Below are positions 7,870 through 16,080 of a DNA stretch of 33,783 nucleotides, one piece after another. A model generated the notes under the pieces. The model searched no databases and was not told where the DNA came from. It worked only from the letters and a program-made list of their open reading frames with translations. The DNA lies in assembly GCA_005778405.1 (NCBI GenBank), contig SXOA01000001.1, forward strand, positions 1-33,783. Reading direction: 5' to 3'. The position numbers were made by a program, and so were the translations under genes. Source of the stretch: Planctomycetaceae bacterium (GTDB lineage Bacteria > Planctomycetota > Planctomycetia > Pirellulales > Pirellulaceae). Position 1 is the stretch's first letter; each line of letters opens with the position of its first letter.

Positions 7870-10095
7870 GTGGAACCATTTTCCATCACTTGCACGACCT
7901 GCAAATCGCGCCTCAAGGTGAAGAGCCAGGCCGCGGTCGGGCATTTGCTCAAGTGCCCCAAGTGCGGCGGCATGGTGATGGTCAAGCTTCCCGAGGAGCC
8001 CAAGCCAGGTGATTCCGCCAGCTTGCGGGCGGAGACCGCTCCCGCGATTCAAAAGCCGATTCGCCCCGCGGACGCTCAGGATACGCTCGGGGAGAACCAG
8101 GACTTTGATGAGGTCGATGCCTTGTTGGCGAGCGGTGCTCCCAAGGCAATGCCCGTCGCCGCCAAGAGTGTCGCCCCCACCAAGACAGCCGGGCCAACCA
8201 AAACAAGCGGGCCGGCGAAAACCGCGGTTAAGGACAAGCCCTCTCGCTTTGCCGAGGGTGAGGCGGCACCAGTCTTGAACGGAATGGGGAATGGAATGAC
8301 GGGAGTCGCCGTCGGCGCGGCCGCAAATGGCAAGGCGGTTCACCCCTCGGCCCCAGCGGCCAAGGATGCCCCACATAAAGAACCGGTTCCTTCGGTTCCC
8401 GGTTCCGACGTCGTGCCGCTGCCGGGCAGCGACTGGTCGAGCGAGCGCCCTTGGAGATCCTGGCTGTTTCTCGCAGTCTCCATTCTGCTGGGAATGGGAC
8501 TCGCATTCGTCGTCGTCGCATTTTCACTGTCGTATTTTCAGGACGACACAAACGTTGCCGTAAATCCCGACACGAATCCCGGCGGCGAAGTCAAACCCGC
8601 TGAAACGACTCCCAATCCCGTTTCGCCGGTAGAAGAGCCGGCGAAAAAGCCGGCGAAAAAGCCGACGGAGAGTCCCGCTATCGAAAAGACGCCGGAGACG
8701 CCTGTTTCACCTGAAAAGACAAATCCGGAAAAAACCAAGACCACCCCAACTCCACCCGCGGAGGAAGACCCACTGGGAATTGGCAAAAAGCCCCCCGTCG
8801 AAACGAAGCCGGCACCGCCGCTTGCCAATGATCCGTTTTCCAAAATCGAGCGGCTACTGGGGGTGCCCAAGGATCCCACCGCGCCGGCCCCGGCGGAGAC
8901 AGTGCCAGCCCCCAAGCCGACAACAGGTGCGGTGGAAGGGCCCGTCAAGCCGAGTCTGCCTCGTCCTCCGGCCCGTGCTGTCAACGTCGCCGCGCGGATG
9001 AACGATGCGATTCCTGGGCTCGCCGCCAAGGCTGACGAGGTTTCGCTGGCTGACTTCCTGCAATTCATGCAAGACTTCTCGACGATTCCGATCACGCTCG
9101 AGCCGGACAATCTGGTCGCTTTCAATCAGACCGCCAATTCACCGCTGCCAGCCTTCGATTTGGAGAATCTTAAGTTCGGCCCCGCCCTCACTGCCGCACT
9201 CGCTCCCCTGGGCTTGGAGGCCGTTGTGGAAGACGACCAGATCATCGTCCGCAAACCGGAATTGACTCGCGACAAGGAGACTCGCGAGTTGCGGCTGCGG
9301 CTGCGCGAATATGACATGAGCCTTTTGACCAACAAGGATGAAAAGGTGGCCGCGGAGTTGGCGGAGCGGATCATGGACCTTATCGAACCGGGCAGTTGGG
9401 GAGACGACGATGACGAAATGGCCTGCTCGCTCACCCCTGGCAAAGAGAGCTTCGTGGTGCGGCATCGGCTTTCGGCGCACGTCCAGTTTCTTCTCCTCTG
9501 CGAAAAGCTCCGCGTGGCCCGCGGCTTGAAGCCTCTCTCGACGGGATTGGACGCCGACACTTTCCGCCTCGTTACTCGCACCGAAAAAGCCGCCGCCCGG
9601 CTGGCCACACCGATTTCTTTGACATTCAAACGCGCGCCACTGGTAAAAGTCTGCCAAAAACTCTCTGCGGACGGCAAGATGCGGATCCTCATCGATTGGC
9701 GAGGCATCGCCGCTTCCGGCTGGAATCCCGATGCCGAGGTGACTCTGGTGGTTGCCAATAGGCCGCTGGCGGAAACTCTAACCGCGCTGCTGGAACCAAT
9801 GGACCTGGCCTATCGCGTGATCGATGGCCGGACCATTCAAATCGTCGCCCCGCAGTATCTCGCCGAACATTTGGAGTTGGAGTTGCATCCCGTTAAAGAA
9901 CTGGTCAGTGGCCCGGAGCAGATGGAACCACTGCTGGCCCAGGTCCGCGCCTCTCTGACCGAGGGCGCAGCCGAACCACTCGGCCGGATTTGGCTCGATC
10001 CGGAAAGCAAGTGCCTGGTCACCATGCTGCCGCAGCCCAAGCAGCAGTTGCTCACGAAACTGTTGGGTGAGTGGCGGGCGAAGGGAACGGATTGA
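7870..10095 (+). CDS. Zinc-ribbon single-pass membrane protein with two STN/N0-like domains
   Basis: The N-terminus has a zinc ribbon of the form CxxC-x17-CxxC (Cys8, 11, 29, 32), similar in style to MJ0042-type fingers. A disordered Lys/Pro/Ala linker, one transmembrane helix (about 198-220) and a Pro/Lys/Thr-rich spacer (about 225-370) follow. Two regions (about 391-461 and 580-660) have the STN/N0 pattern of secretins; in the second, VTLVVANRPLAETLTALLEP is followed by a strand ending TIQIV. There is no secretin barrel, so it is not a pore-forming secretin. The GTG start is inferred because it lies just before the ribbon. The architecture mirrors the upstream kinase-like protein: cytoplasmic head, one helix, low-complexity stalk, STN-like end. 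Function unknown. Confidence 0.75.
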   Translation: MEPFSITCTTCKSRLKVKSQAAVGHLLKCPKCGGMVMVKLPEEPKPGDSASLRAETAPAIQKPIRPADAQDTLGENQDFDEVDALLASGAPKAMPVAAKSVAPTKTAGPTKTSGPAKTAVKDKPSRFAEGEAAPVLNGMGNGMTGVAVGAAANGKAVHPSAPAAKDAPHKEPVPSVPGSDVVPLPGSDWSSERPWRSWLFLAVSILLGMGLAFVVVAFSLSYFQDDTNVAVNPDTNPGGEVKPAETTPNPVSPVEEPAKKPAKKPTESPAIEKTPETPVSPEKTNPEKTKTTPTPPAEEDPLGIGKKPPVETKPAPPLANDPFSKIERLLGVPKDPTAPAPAETVPAPKPTTGAVEGPVKPSLPRPPARAVNVAARMNDAIPGLAAKADEVSLADFLQFMQDFSTIPITLEPDNLVAFNQTANSPLPAFDLENLKFGPALTAALAPLGLEAVVEDDQIIVRKPELTRDKETRELRLRLREYDMSLLTNKDEKVAAELAERIMDLIEPGSWGDDDDEMACSLTPGKESFVVRHRLSAHVQFLLLCEKLRVARGLKPLSTGLDADTFRLVTRTEKAAARLATPISLTFKRAPLVKVCQKLSADGKMRILIDWRGIAASGWNPDAEVTLVVANRPLAETLTALLEPMDLAYRVIDGRTIQIVAPQYLAEHLELELHPVKELVSGPEQMEPLLAQVRASLTEGAAEPLGRIWLDPESKCLVTMLPQPKQQLLTKLLGEWRAKGTD

Positions 10096-10104
10096 AAGCG
10101 GAAC

Positions 10105-10170
10105 TTGACGTTGGCCTATACCTTGTGTCACACTAGAGGAAGTCTTTCTCAGGGGCAAAACTGAGAAGAG
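10105..10170 (+). promoter_or_regulatory. Leader of the DUF1598 gene: weak promoter and a hairpin touching the ribosome-binding site
   Basis: TTGACG (10105-10110) could be a -35 box, with CACACT 18 bases further as a poor -10. Downstream, TTCTCAG (10146-10152) and CTGAGAA (10161-10167) form a 7-bp hairpin, and its 3' arm runs into the purine-rich AGAAGAGG preceding the GTG start. Folding could partly mask the ribosome-binding site. This is visible base pairing only; regulation is a guess. Confidence 0.3.
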
Positions 10171-10177
10171 GTGCTTT

Positions 10178-11974
10178 GTGGAGATGCTCTCCTGGAATGG
10201 ACCGCGACAAATATTGCGAGGCGCTTTTGGTTCGCTCATTTTCTGTCTGGCGTTCTGCCCGACTCTCGTCTTCGTGCGCAGTGCGGTGGCGCAGGAAAAG
10301 GTTCCTTCGTCCGTTGCCGATCACATTGCTGCCGGCGAGTTCGGCCCGGCGCGATCTGCTGCCGACGCTCTGCCCGCTGCTGACCGCGACCAGGCGCTGG
10401 CCGCCATCGCGGCTGCACAGGCCAGGTCGGGTGCGCGAGATGCTTCCTTTACCACGGCGTACAATATCCGTAGCGACGTCGCTCGCCGCGGCACGTTCAA
10501 TCAAATCCGTTCGTCAGGCCCCACGGGAAACTACAGTGGAGGAGTTGGCGGATTCGGCGGCGGCGCTCCTGGCGGAATGGGCCCTCGCGGCGGCGGTGTC
10601 GTTGCTGACTTCGATTCCCTCATCGAATTAATCACCACCACCATCGATCCCGATTCCTGGGATGACGTCGGCGGCCCCGGTTCCATCGCCGAATTCGCCA
10701 CCGGCGTGTATGTCGATGCGGGGGGCTTGCTGAAAAAATACAACGGCGACATCGACCGCTCTCTCGCCGAAGTTCGCAAGTCCGCGGCAGTCGTCGGCAG
10801 CTCGCGCAATCCTCGGCGGACTTCCGTCCTGCGAAAAATCAGCCTCACGCGGCTGGAGCGCGAAGTGCAACTCCTGCACGCGCAGGGCAAGCGGCCCGAT
10901 GGAGTGATGCATAACCTGGCCGGCCTGCAGCGGATCCAGTTCGTTCTGGTCTATCCCGAAACGGGTGATATTGTTTTGGCCGGTCCCGCCGGCGATTGGC
11001 GGTCCGATGACGACGGCCGCATGGTGGATGAAAAGGGGCGTCCTGTCGTGCAACTCGACGACCTGGTCGTCACCCTCCGCAACGCCTATAGCGAAACGGG
11101 CCGTTTCGGCTGCGCAATTGTGCCGACGAAAGAAGGGCTTGCAGCCATCCAGGCCAAACAGGCGGAATGGGCCGCGAAGTCGCTCACTTCCTCCAACCGC
11201 GGCCAGTTCCTGGAAGACCTCCGCTCCTCGTTGGGGCAGCAGGACATCACCACGCACGGCATCGATCCGCGGACACACGCCGCCCGCGTCATCGTGGAAG
11301 CCGACTACCGCATGAAGCTGGTCGGCATGGGTCTGGAAAAAGGCCCCGGCGTCACCAGCTATCTCGATTCCATCGAACTGGCCAAGGGAGAAGCCCCGCC
11401 GCCAATGGGGGTTCTCCGCTGGTGGTTCACGCTCAACTACGACGCCCTGCGGGCCGCTCCGCAAAACGACGCCTTCCAATTGCACGGTCCCGGCGTCAAG
11501 GTACTTAGCGAGAACGAAATGCTCACCGAGCGGGGCGAGCGAGTGCATACCGGCAAGTCGAGCGATCTCAACAGCAAGTTCGCCCGCAGCTTTACCAAGA
11601 ACTTCGAAGCGCTGGCTGGCAAGTATCCCATTTATGCCGACATGCGAAACGTCTTCGACCTGGCCCTGGTCACCGCGCTGATCAAGAGCGAGGACATGCC
11701 CGGCCAGGTAAGCTGGCACATGACGCATTTTGGTCCCGATGGGCAGTACGAGCCGGCTCTCGGCGTCGCTCCGGCCAAGGTCGATTCGGTGGTCAACTAT
11801 CGCCTCATCAACGGCAACGTCGTCACTGTCGGCGTCAGCGGCGGCGTGGTGGTCGATGCCCGCGACCTGGCCAAGAAGGAAGCGGTCAAGCCGGACGAAT
11901 ATGGCGCGCTGAAAGGCCAGCGCAAGGATGCCGCTCCCAAGGAATTGCCCGGCGGGGAGTGGTGGTGGGATTAA
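10178..11974 (+). CDS. Secreted DUF1598-type protein
   Basis: The 598-residue protein starts with a signal peptide: Arg10 and Arg14, a hydrophobic core at about 16-33, and cleavage likely after AVA (residue 38). A glycine-rich stretch covers about 113-140. Then comes LIELITTTIDPDSWDDVGG (about 148-166), a pattern that recurs in planctomycete proteins and resembles DLIEPGSWGD in the zinc-ribbon protein upstream. The body matches what I know of DUF1598, a planctomycete family without assigned function. AGAGG lies about 8 bases before the GTG start; an ATG two codons later is the alternative. It follows the two STN-bearing membrane genes on the same strand with an 82-base gap, suggesting a shared cell-envelope role. 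Confidence 0.75.
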   Translation: MEMLSWNGPRQILRGAFGSLIFCLAFCPTLVFVRSAVAQEKVPSSVADHIAAGEFGPARSAADALPAADRDQALAAIAAAQARSGARDASFTTAYNIRSDVARRGTFNQIRSSGPTGNYSGGVGGFGGGAPGGMGPRGGGVVADFDSLIELITTTIDPDSWDDVGGPGSIAEFATGVYVDAGGLLKKYNGDIDRSLAEVRKSAAVVGSSRNPRRTSVLRKISLTRLEREVQLLHAQGKRPDGVMHNLAGLQRIQFVLVYPETGDIVLAGPAGDWRSDDDGRMVDEKGRPVVQLDDLVVTLRNAYSETGRFGCAIVPTKEGLAAIQAKQAEWAAKSLTSSNRGQFLEDLRSSLGQQDITTHGIDPRTHAARVIVEADYRMKLVGMGLEKGPGVTSYLDSIELAKGEAPPPMGVLRWWFTLNYDALRAAPQNDAFQLHGPGVKVLSENEMLTERGERVHTGKSSDLNSKFARSFTKNFEALAGKYPIYADMRNVFDLALVTALIKSEDMPGQVSWHMTHFGPDGQYEPALGVAPAKVDSVVNYRLINGNVVTVGVSGGVVVDARDLAKKEAVKPDEYGALKGQRKDAAPKELPGGEWWWD

Positions 11975-11987
11975 TGAGCAGACTGCC

Positions 11988-12043
11988 AGCTTAGCCCCGG
12001 ACTCCAGGCGGGGGGGGCGCCGCGTGGACGCGGCGGCTAAGCT
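11988..12043. repeat. Intergenic palindromic repeat, family A copy 2
   Basis: A 56-base element with perfect 9-base terminal inverted repeats AGCTTAGCC and GGCTAAGCT and GC-rich complementary blocks inside. It shares its ends and the GCGTGGACG block with 4546-4599. It starts 13 bases after the DUF1598 stop and could terminate that transcript. The arsR promoter follows directly. Confidence 0.7.
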
Positions 12044-12053
12044 TCGCTTTCGC

Positions 12054-12059
12054 TATACT
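12054..12059 (+). promoter_or_regulatory. Candidate -10 box (TATACT) of the arsR-like gene
   Basis: TATACT matches the -10 consensus in 5 of 6 positions but ends only 6 bases before the ATG at 12066, so the transcript would have almost no leader. No convincing -35 box is visible 17 bases upstream, where the palindrome ends. Confidence 0.35.
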
Positions 12060-12065
12060 GTCGGC

Positions 12066-12398
12066 ATGAAGGAGCTTCCTCAAACGGCCGGTCTGGCTTC
12101 CAAGCTTTGCGCCCAGCGGCTCAAGGCGCTTGGCGACGAAGACCGGCTGCGGATTGTGCAGGCCCTGCGCGAGGGCCAGAAGCACGTCAGCCAGCTTGCG
12201 GAGGAACTGCAGGAAGACCTTGCCAACGTCTCGCACCATTTGCAGATACTGCGGCGGTGCGGCATTCTGCAAACCGAGCGGCAGGGACGGTTCATTGTCT
12301 ACTCGATCCACCCCGATGTTCTTCCCGCAGCCCAGGAAAAAAGCCAGCATCTCGACCTCGGTTGCTGCCGGCTGGAATTGCCCAAGGCGAGTGAATAG
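12066..12398 (+). CDS. ArsR-family winged-helix transcriptional regulator
   Basis: The 110-residue protein has the ArsR/SmtB layout: RLKALGDEDRLRIVQALREG opens the fold, SQLAEEL...NVSHHLQILRRCGIL is the recognition helix region, and TERQGRFIVYSI is the beta-wing. Family members repress transcription and are released by metals, redox or other signals. There is no ELCV-type metal motif in the recognition helix. A vicinal cysteine pair near the C-terminus (LGCCRLE) could sense thiol-reactive ligands, but this is speculation. It lies 71 bases before the cysteine-desulfurase-like gene on the same strand and may regulate it. The start was chosen at the ATG that opens the conserved domain. Confidence 0.85.
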   Translation: MKELPQTAGLASKLCAQRLKALGDEDRLRIVQALREGQKHVSQLAEELQEDLANVSHHLQILRRCGILQTERQGRFIVYSIHPDVLPAAQEKSQHLDLGCCRLELPKASE

Positions 12399-12469
12399 GC
12401 CCATGGCAGGGAAGACAAGAACGTAGGAAAACTTCTGTCTGCTGATTAGGACTTTAGAAGGGTACGTCA

Positions 12470-13732
12470 ATGTCGACTCCGCTTGCTCCGCTGATTCCCG
12501 ACCTTCGGGCTCAGTTTCCCGCGCTCGCCCGCCGCGAGAACGGCCAGCCGGCGGTGTTTCTGGATGGCCCGGCCGGGACGCAGGTGCCACAGAGTGTCAT
12601 CGACGCGATGAGTCATTACCTGAGTCACTGCAGTGCCAATCATGGCGGGCAGTTTCCCACCGGCCGCGAGAGTGATGCGCTGCTGGATGAGGTTCATCGT
12701 GGCCTGGCCGACTTCGTCGGAGCGGATGACCCGGAGGAGATCGCGTTCGGGCAGAATATGACCTCGCTGACATTCGCCTTCTCGCGGGCGCTGGCCCGGA
12801 CGTGGAAGCCGGGGGATGAGATTGTGGTGACTCTGCTCGATCACGATGCGAATGTGACGCCGTGGGTTCTGGCGGCGCGCGATGCGGGCATCAAAGTGCA
12901 ATTTGTCCGCTTTCGATCCGAGGATTGTACGCTCGACCTCGATGACATTCGCGCCAAGATCAACGGCCGTTCGAAACTTGTCGCGGTGGGATGCGCGTCC
13001 AACGCGACGGGGGGCATCAACCCGGTGAGGCAGATTGCGGACTGGGCGCATGAGGCGGGGGCACTCGTTTTTGCCGATGCAGTTCACTTCGCGCCGCATG
13101 GGCTGGTCGATGTGAAAGCACTCGGCGTTGATTTTCTAGCTTGCTCGGCTTACAAGTTTTTTGGGCCGCATATCGGCGTACTGTGGGGGAATCGCAAGCT
13201 CATGGAGTCCATGGAGGCCTACAAGGTCCGGCCGGCGAACGATTCTCTGCCGAGCAAATGGATGACCGGAACCCAGAGCCATGAGTCGATGTCCGGCGCT
13301 CTGGCGGCGGTGGATTATCTGGCGGGAATTGGCCGTCACTTGGCTGGGAACGCTGCATTGCCCCGCCGGAATGCTCTGACGGCAGCCTATGAAGCCATTG
13401 TTCCTTACGAACGATCTCTCGTTTCTCGCCTCTTGGCTGGTCTCGCCGAGGTCCCCGAAATCAAAGTTTTCGGCATCACCGATCCGTCCCGGTTTGGCGA
13501 ACGAGTCGCCACCGTTTCCTTCACCCACCAGCGTTTCACCTCCGCCCAGCTCGCCGAGCGCCTCGGCAGCCGCGGCATTTTCACCTGGCACGGCAATTAC
13601 TACGCCCTCAACCTCAGCGAACAACTCGGCCACGAGCCGCACGGGATGCTGCGGGTCGGGCTGGTGCATTACAATACGGCGGAGGAAGTGGAGAGATTAC
13701 TCGCAGAACTGCGCCAACTCGAAAGCCAATGA
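12470..13732 (+). CDS. Cysteine desulfurase-like PLP enzyme (class V aminotransferase, TIGR01976-like)
   Basis: A PLP-dependent enzyme of 420 residues, close to SufS/CsdA in length and fold. Seen are the ring-stacking His125 in LLDHDAN, the cofactor Asp203 in FADAVHFAPH and the PLP lysine Lys229 in SAYKFFGPHIG. The loop where SufS/IscS carry the catalytic cysteine (an RxGHHCA-type motif) reads FTWHGNYYAL (372-380) and has no cysteine. Sulfur transfer through a persulfide is therefore unlikely; a lyase or aminotransferase reaction on another substrate is more plausible. Starts at an ATG preceded by AGAAGGG. Neighbours are an ArsR regulator and a DUF971 protein, the latter from a family often placed near Fe-S or related metabolism. 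Confidence 0.85.
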   Translation: MSTPLAPLIPDLRAQFPALARRENGQPAVFLDGPAGTQVPQSVIDAMSHYLSHCSANHGGQFPTGRESDALLDEVHRGLADFVGADDPEEIAFGQNMTSLTFAFSRALARTWKPGDEIVVTLLDHDANVTPWVLAARDAGIKVQFVRFRSEDCTLDLDDIRAKINGRSKLVAVGCASNATGGINPVRQIADWAHEAGALVFADAVHFAPHGLVDVKALGVDFLACSAYKFFGPHIGVLWGNRKLMESMEAYKVRPANDSLPSKWMTGTQSHESMSGALAAVDYLAGIGRHLAGNAALPRRNALTAAYEAIVPYERSLVSRLLAGLAEVPEIKVFGITDPSRFGERVATVSFTHQRFTSAQLAERLGSRGIFTWHGNYYALNLSEQLGHEPHGMLRVGLVHYNTAEEVERLLAELRQLESQ

Positions 13733-13805
13733 CGGAATTCGAATGGCGAATGACGAGGGAGAACAGCTCCTAAATGCGCCATTCGGAATTCGAATTTCGT
13801 CATTC
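13730..13805. repeat. Imperfect inverted repeat around GGAATTCGAAT
   Basis: Directly after the aminotransferase stop, GGAATTCGAAT occurs at about 13734-13744. A second GGAATTCGAAT occurs near 13785-13795, followed by TTTCGTCATTCCCC, which is complementary in part to GAATGACGAGGGA near 13750. The segment fills the gap to the DUF971 gene and can fold imperfectly. It resembles the short GAATGACGA-type intergenic repeats of GC-rich bacteria; no function assigned. Confidence 0.45.
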
Positions 13806-13809
13806 CCCT

Positions 13810-14133
13810 ATGACTTATCCAACAGCACTAAAGCTTGACGATGGCGGCCGCCTGCTGATCACCTGGAGCGACCAGGTGACCTGGAGCTACCGTGTGCGCG
13901 AGCTGCGGGATGCCTGCCCCTGCGCCACTTGCCGCGAGAAGCGAAACACCCCCCCGGCCGATCCATTCGCCCTGCCTCTCCTTTCCAAGGTCGAGTTGGA
14001 GCCGCTTCGCATCGGCGGCATGAAACCGGTCGGTAACTACGCCTACTCCATTGCCTTCAGCGATGGGCACGACACGGGAATCTTCACGTTTGAGCTGCTG
14101 CGGGAGTTGGGGGCCGAAGTATCGACGAGTTAA
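13810..14133 (+). CDS. DUF971 domain-containing protein
   Basis: A 107-residue protein matching the DUF971 / gamma-butyrobetaine-hydroxylase N-terminal-like family. It opens with a beta-rich LLITWSDQVTWSYR segment, has the cysteine cluster CPCATCREK (about 38-46), the central IGGMKPVGNYAYSIAFSDGH and the helix IFTFELLREL. The domain may bind a metal through those cysteines and is found alone or fused to oxygenases and Fe-S scaffold proteins. The ATG at 13810 was chosen because it opens on the conserved domain; an ATG 36 bases upstream lies in repeat sequence. The molecular role in single-domain form is not established. Confidence 0.85.
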   Translation: MTYPTALKLDDGGRLLITWSDQVTWSYRVRELRDACPCATCREKRNTPPADPFALPLLSKVELEPLRIGGMKPVGNYAYSIAFSDGHDTGIFTFELLRELGAEVSTS

Positions 14134-14202
14134 GGATTATCCGCTGTTCCTTCCAAACCCAGTTCACTTCGCTTAGAATCCGGCGTCTGCCGTGCTCTTC
14201 GG

Positions 14203-14264
14203 ACTCTCGACGCGAGAGTTCGTCGGCCTTTGAAGCACAGCGAGGTCGGCCAATAAGAACTCTC
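14203..14264 (+). promoter_or_regulatory. Leader with two mutually exclusive hairpins before the MFS gene
   Basis: ACTCTCG (14203-14209) pairs with CGAGAGT (14213-14219). The same 3' arm extended as GAGAGTTC (14214-14221) can instead pair perfectly with GAACTCTC (14257-14264), which ends two bases before the ATG at 14267. The second fold would cover the region where a ribosome-binding site should be. Only the pairing is visible; switching is a hypothesis. Confidence 0.35.
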
Positions 14265-14266
14265 CC

Positions 14267-15616
14267 ATGAATGCTGCGATTCGAATCAATCTGTCGGTCA
14301 TGATGTTCCTGCAGTTCTTCATCTGGGGAGCCTGGCTGCCGCCGAGCTTCGGCTTCTTTGGAGACGGCGCCTTGGGCTTCGCCCCCTGGCAGCAGATGCT
14401 GCTGAACATTGCCTTTCCCGTGTCCGCGATCGTGGCGATGTTTTTTGCCAACCAGTTCGTGGACCGCAATTTTGCCGCGGAACGGTTTTTGGCGGTGAGC
14501 CATTTGATTGGGGGCCTGGCGATGCTGGGCTTTGGCGCCGCCGCGTGGTACGGTTTTCGCCCCGGCGCGGATCGTTTGTCCTTTTGGATTTTCTTCCTTT
14601 GCATGGCGGTACATTGCTTGTTCTACGTGCCCACAATCTCGGTAACGAACACCATCGCCTTTGCCAACCTCAAGGATGCCCAGAAGGAATTTGGTCCGAT
14701 TCGTTTGTGGGGAACCATTGGTTGGATTGCCGCCAGTTGGCCGTTCATTTTCATTCTGGTCGATTGGGCCAAGGTTCCTTCCATGAAGGAAGCCGGCGGC
14801 TTTGTCAACTGGCTGGGGAGTGCGCTAGGAACTGGACTTCAAGGAGATGCCTTGAATCAAGGAAAGTGCTGGGCGTTCCTGGTGGCGGGAATTGCCTCAC
14901 TGTTTCTGGCCGGCTTTAGTCTGGTACTGCCGCATACGCCACCGAAGCCGGCGAAAGAGGGAGACAATTCCCTGGCCTGGCTCGAAGCGATGAAGTTCCT
15001 GGCCTATCCGTTCATGTTCGTTCTGTTCGTGGTGACTTTTATCGACGCCACCGTGCATGACGGCTTCTTTTTCTATGCCTTCACTTACCTCGGAAACGTC
15101 GGCGTCTCCTCCAACTGGATTCAGCCGGCAATGAGTGTCGGGCAGATCGCGGAAATCGCCACGATGGCTTTTCTCGGCCTGGTCCTCAAGAATCTCGGCT
15201 GGCGTTACACAATGATTCTGGGGGTGCTAGGTCATGCCGCCCGCTTCGCGGTGTTCGCCTTGTTGCCGAATCCCTATTGCGCCGTCGCCGTCAACGTGGT
15301 CCACGGCATTTGTTATGCTTTCTTCTTTGCCACGCTCTATATCTTCGTCGATGAGTTTTTCCCCAAGGACGCCCGCACTAGTGCGCAGGGGCTCTTCAAC
15401 TTCTTGATCCTGGGGATGGGGCCGATTGCTTCTCGCGTTGTCTGGCCGACGCTGCAAGATATTTTCACGGTTAAGAATGAAGCCACGGGGGCCAGCGAGA
15501 TTTTGTATAACCCCTTGTTGCTGATCCCGTCCGGCATCGCTATTTTCGCATCGGTTTTACTGTTACTCTTCTTCCATCCACCGAAGATGGTTATTCCGGA
15601 TAAAGCCGGGGGCTAG
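14267..15616 (+). CDS. MFS transporter of the nucleoside:H+ symporter type
   Basis: A 449-residue, very hydrophobic protein with about 12 transmembrane helices. Its opening (SVMMFLQFFIWGAWLPPSFG) and the motif EFGPIRLWGTIGWIAASW (about 143-160) match the NupG/XapB-like nucleoside:proton symporter family in the MFS superfamily. A probable role is proton-driven uptake of nucleosides or related compounds across the inner membrane; substrate is not determinable here. An amphipathic loop of about 50 residues lies between helices 5 and 6. Its TAG stop overlaps the TAG stop of the convergent thioesterase gene within one CTAG. Confidence 0.85.
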   Translation: MNAAIRINLSVMMFLQFFIWGAWLPPSFGFFGDGALGFAPWQQMLLNIAFPVSAIVAMFFANQFVDRNFAAERFLAVSHLIGGLAMLGFGAAAWYGFRPGADRLSFWIFFLCMAVHCLFYVPTISVTNTIAFANLKDAQKEFGPIRLWGTIGWIAASWPFIFILVDWAKVPSMKEAGGFVNWLGSALGTGLQGDALNQGKCWAFLVAGIASLFLAGFSLVLPHTPPKPAKEGDNSLAWLEAMKFLAYPFMFVLFVVTFIDATVHDGFFFYAFTYLGNVGVSSNWIQPAMSVGQIAEIATMAFLGLVLKNLGWRYTMILGVLGHAARFAVFALLPNPYCAVAVNVVHGICYAFFFATLYIFVDEFFPKDARTSAQGLFNFLILGMGPIASRVVWPTLQDIFTVKNEATGASEILYNPLLLIPSGIAIFASVLLLLFFHPPKMVIPDKAGG

Positions 15617-16053
15617 GAAAACTGGCGACCTTCAATGGCCGCTATTTTCTCCCGCACATCCGCCGGAATTTCGCACGACTTCTGCTGTGCATAGTCAAAC
15701 AGCACGATGACCGAGTCCGATTTAGCCGCGATGGCTTGCAAGGCGTCGGAAAAGATGGCGTGCTCCATCGACACGCTCTTGGTGCCGATGCGGGTGATGC
15801 GAGCGCCGATGCGGACGGTGTCCGGGTAATTGAGTTGCCGCAAGTAATCGCACTTGATGGAAGCGAGAATCGGACCGAGGTTGGCTTGTGACATCAGGCC
15901 TTGCAGGCCCGTGTCATTCAGGTACGTCACGCGGGCCGATTCGCACCAGCGGAAATAGACCACGTTGTTGACGTGCCCAAAGGCATCCTGGTCTCCCCAC
16001 AAGATGGGCAAGGTAAGGATGATGGGGAAGTCTTTGAGCAAATCTGGTTTCAT
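15613..16053 (-). CDS. Acyl-CoA thioesterase, 4HBT/YbgC-like hotdog fold
   Basis: A 146-residue single hotdog domain. It carries the 4-hydroxybenzoyl-CoA thioesterase signature WGDQDAFGHVNNVVYFRWCE, with the catalytic Asp in the WxDxDxxGHVNN position near residues 20-22, and continues with SIKCDYLRQLNYPDTV and ARITRIGTKSVSMEHAI. The family hydrolyses acyl-CoA or acyl-ACP thioesters as a cytoplasmic oligomer. The length is normal. The start ATG has no strong ribosome-binding site. The gene converges on the MFS transporter with a 4-base overlap and has no clear operon partner. Chain-length preference cannot be read from the sequence. Confidence 0.88.
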   Translation of the reverse strand: MKPDLLKDFPIILTLPILWGDQDAFGHVNNVVYFRWCESARVTYLNDTGLQGLMSQANLGPILASIKCDYLRQLNYPDTVRIGARITRIGTKSVSMEHAIFSDALQAIAAKSDSVIVLFDYAQQKSCEIPADVREKIAAIEGRQFS

Positions 16054-16080
16054 GGAATTCAGTAGAGCAGAATTCTCGTT

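Noticed and set aside
10628..11728. 366-residue minus-strand frame opposite the DUF1598 gene
   Set aside because: Antisense shadow with no start signal and no recognisable domain.
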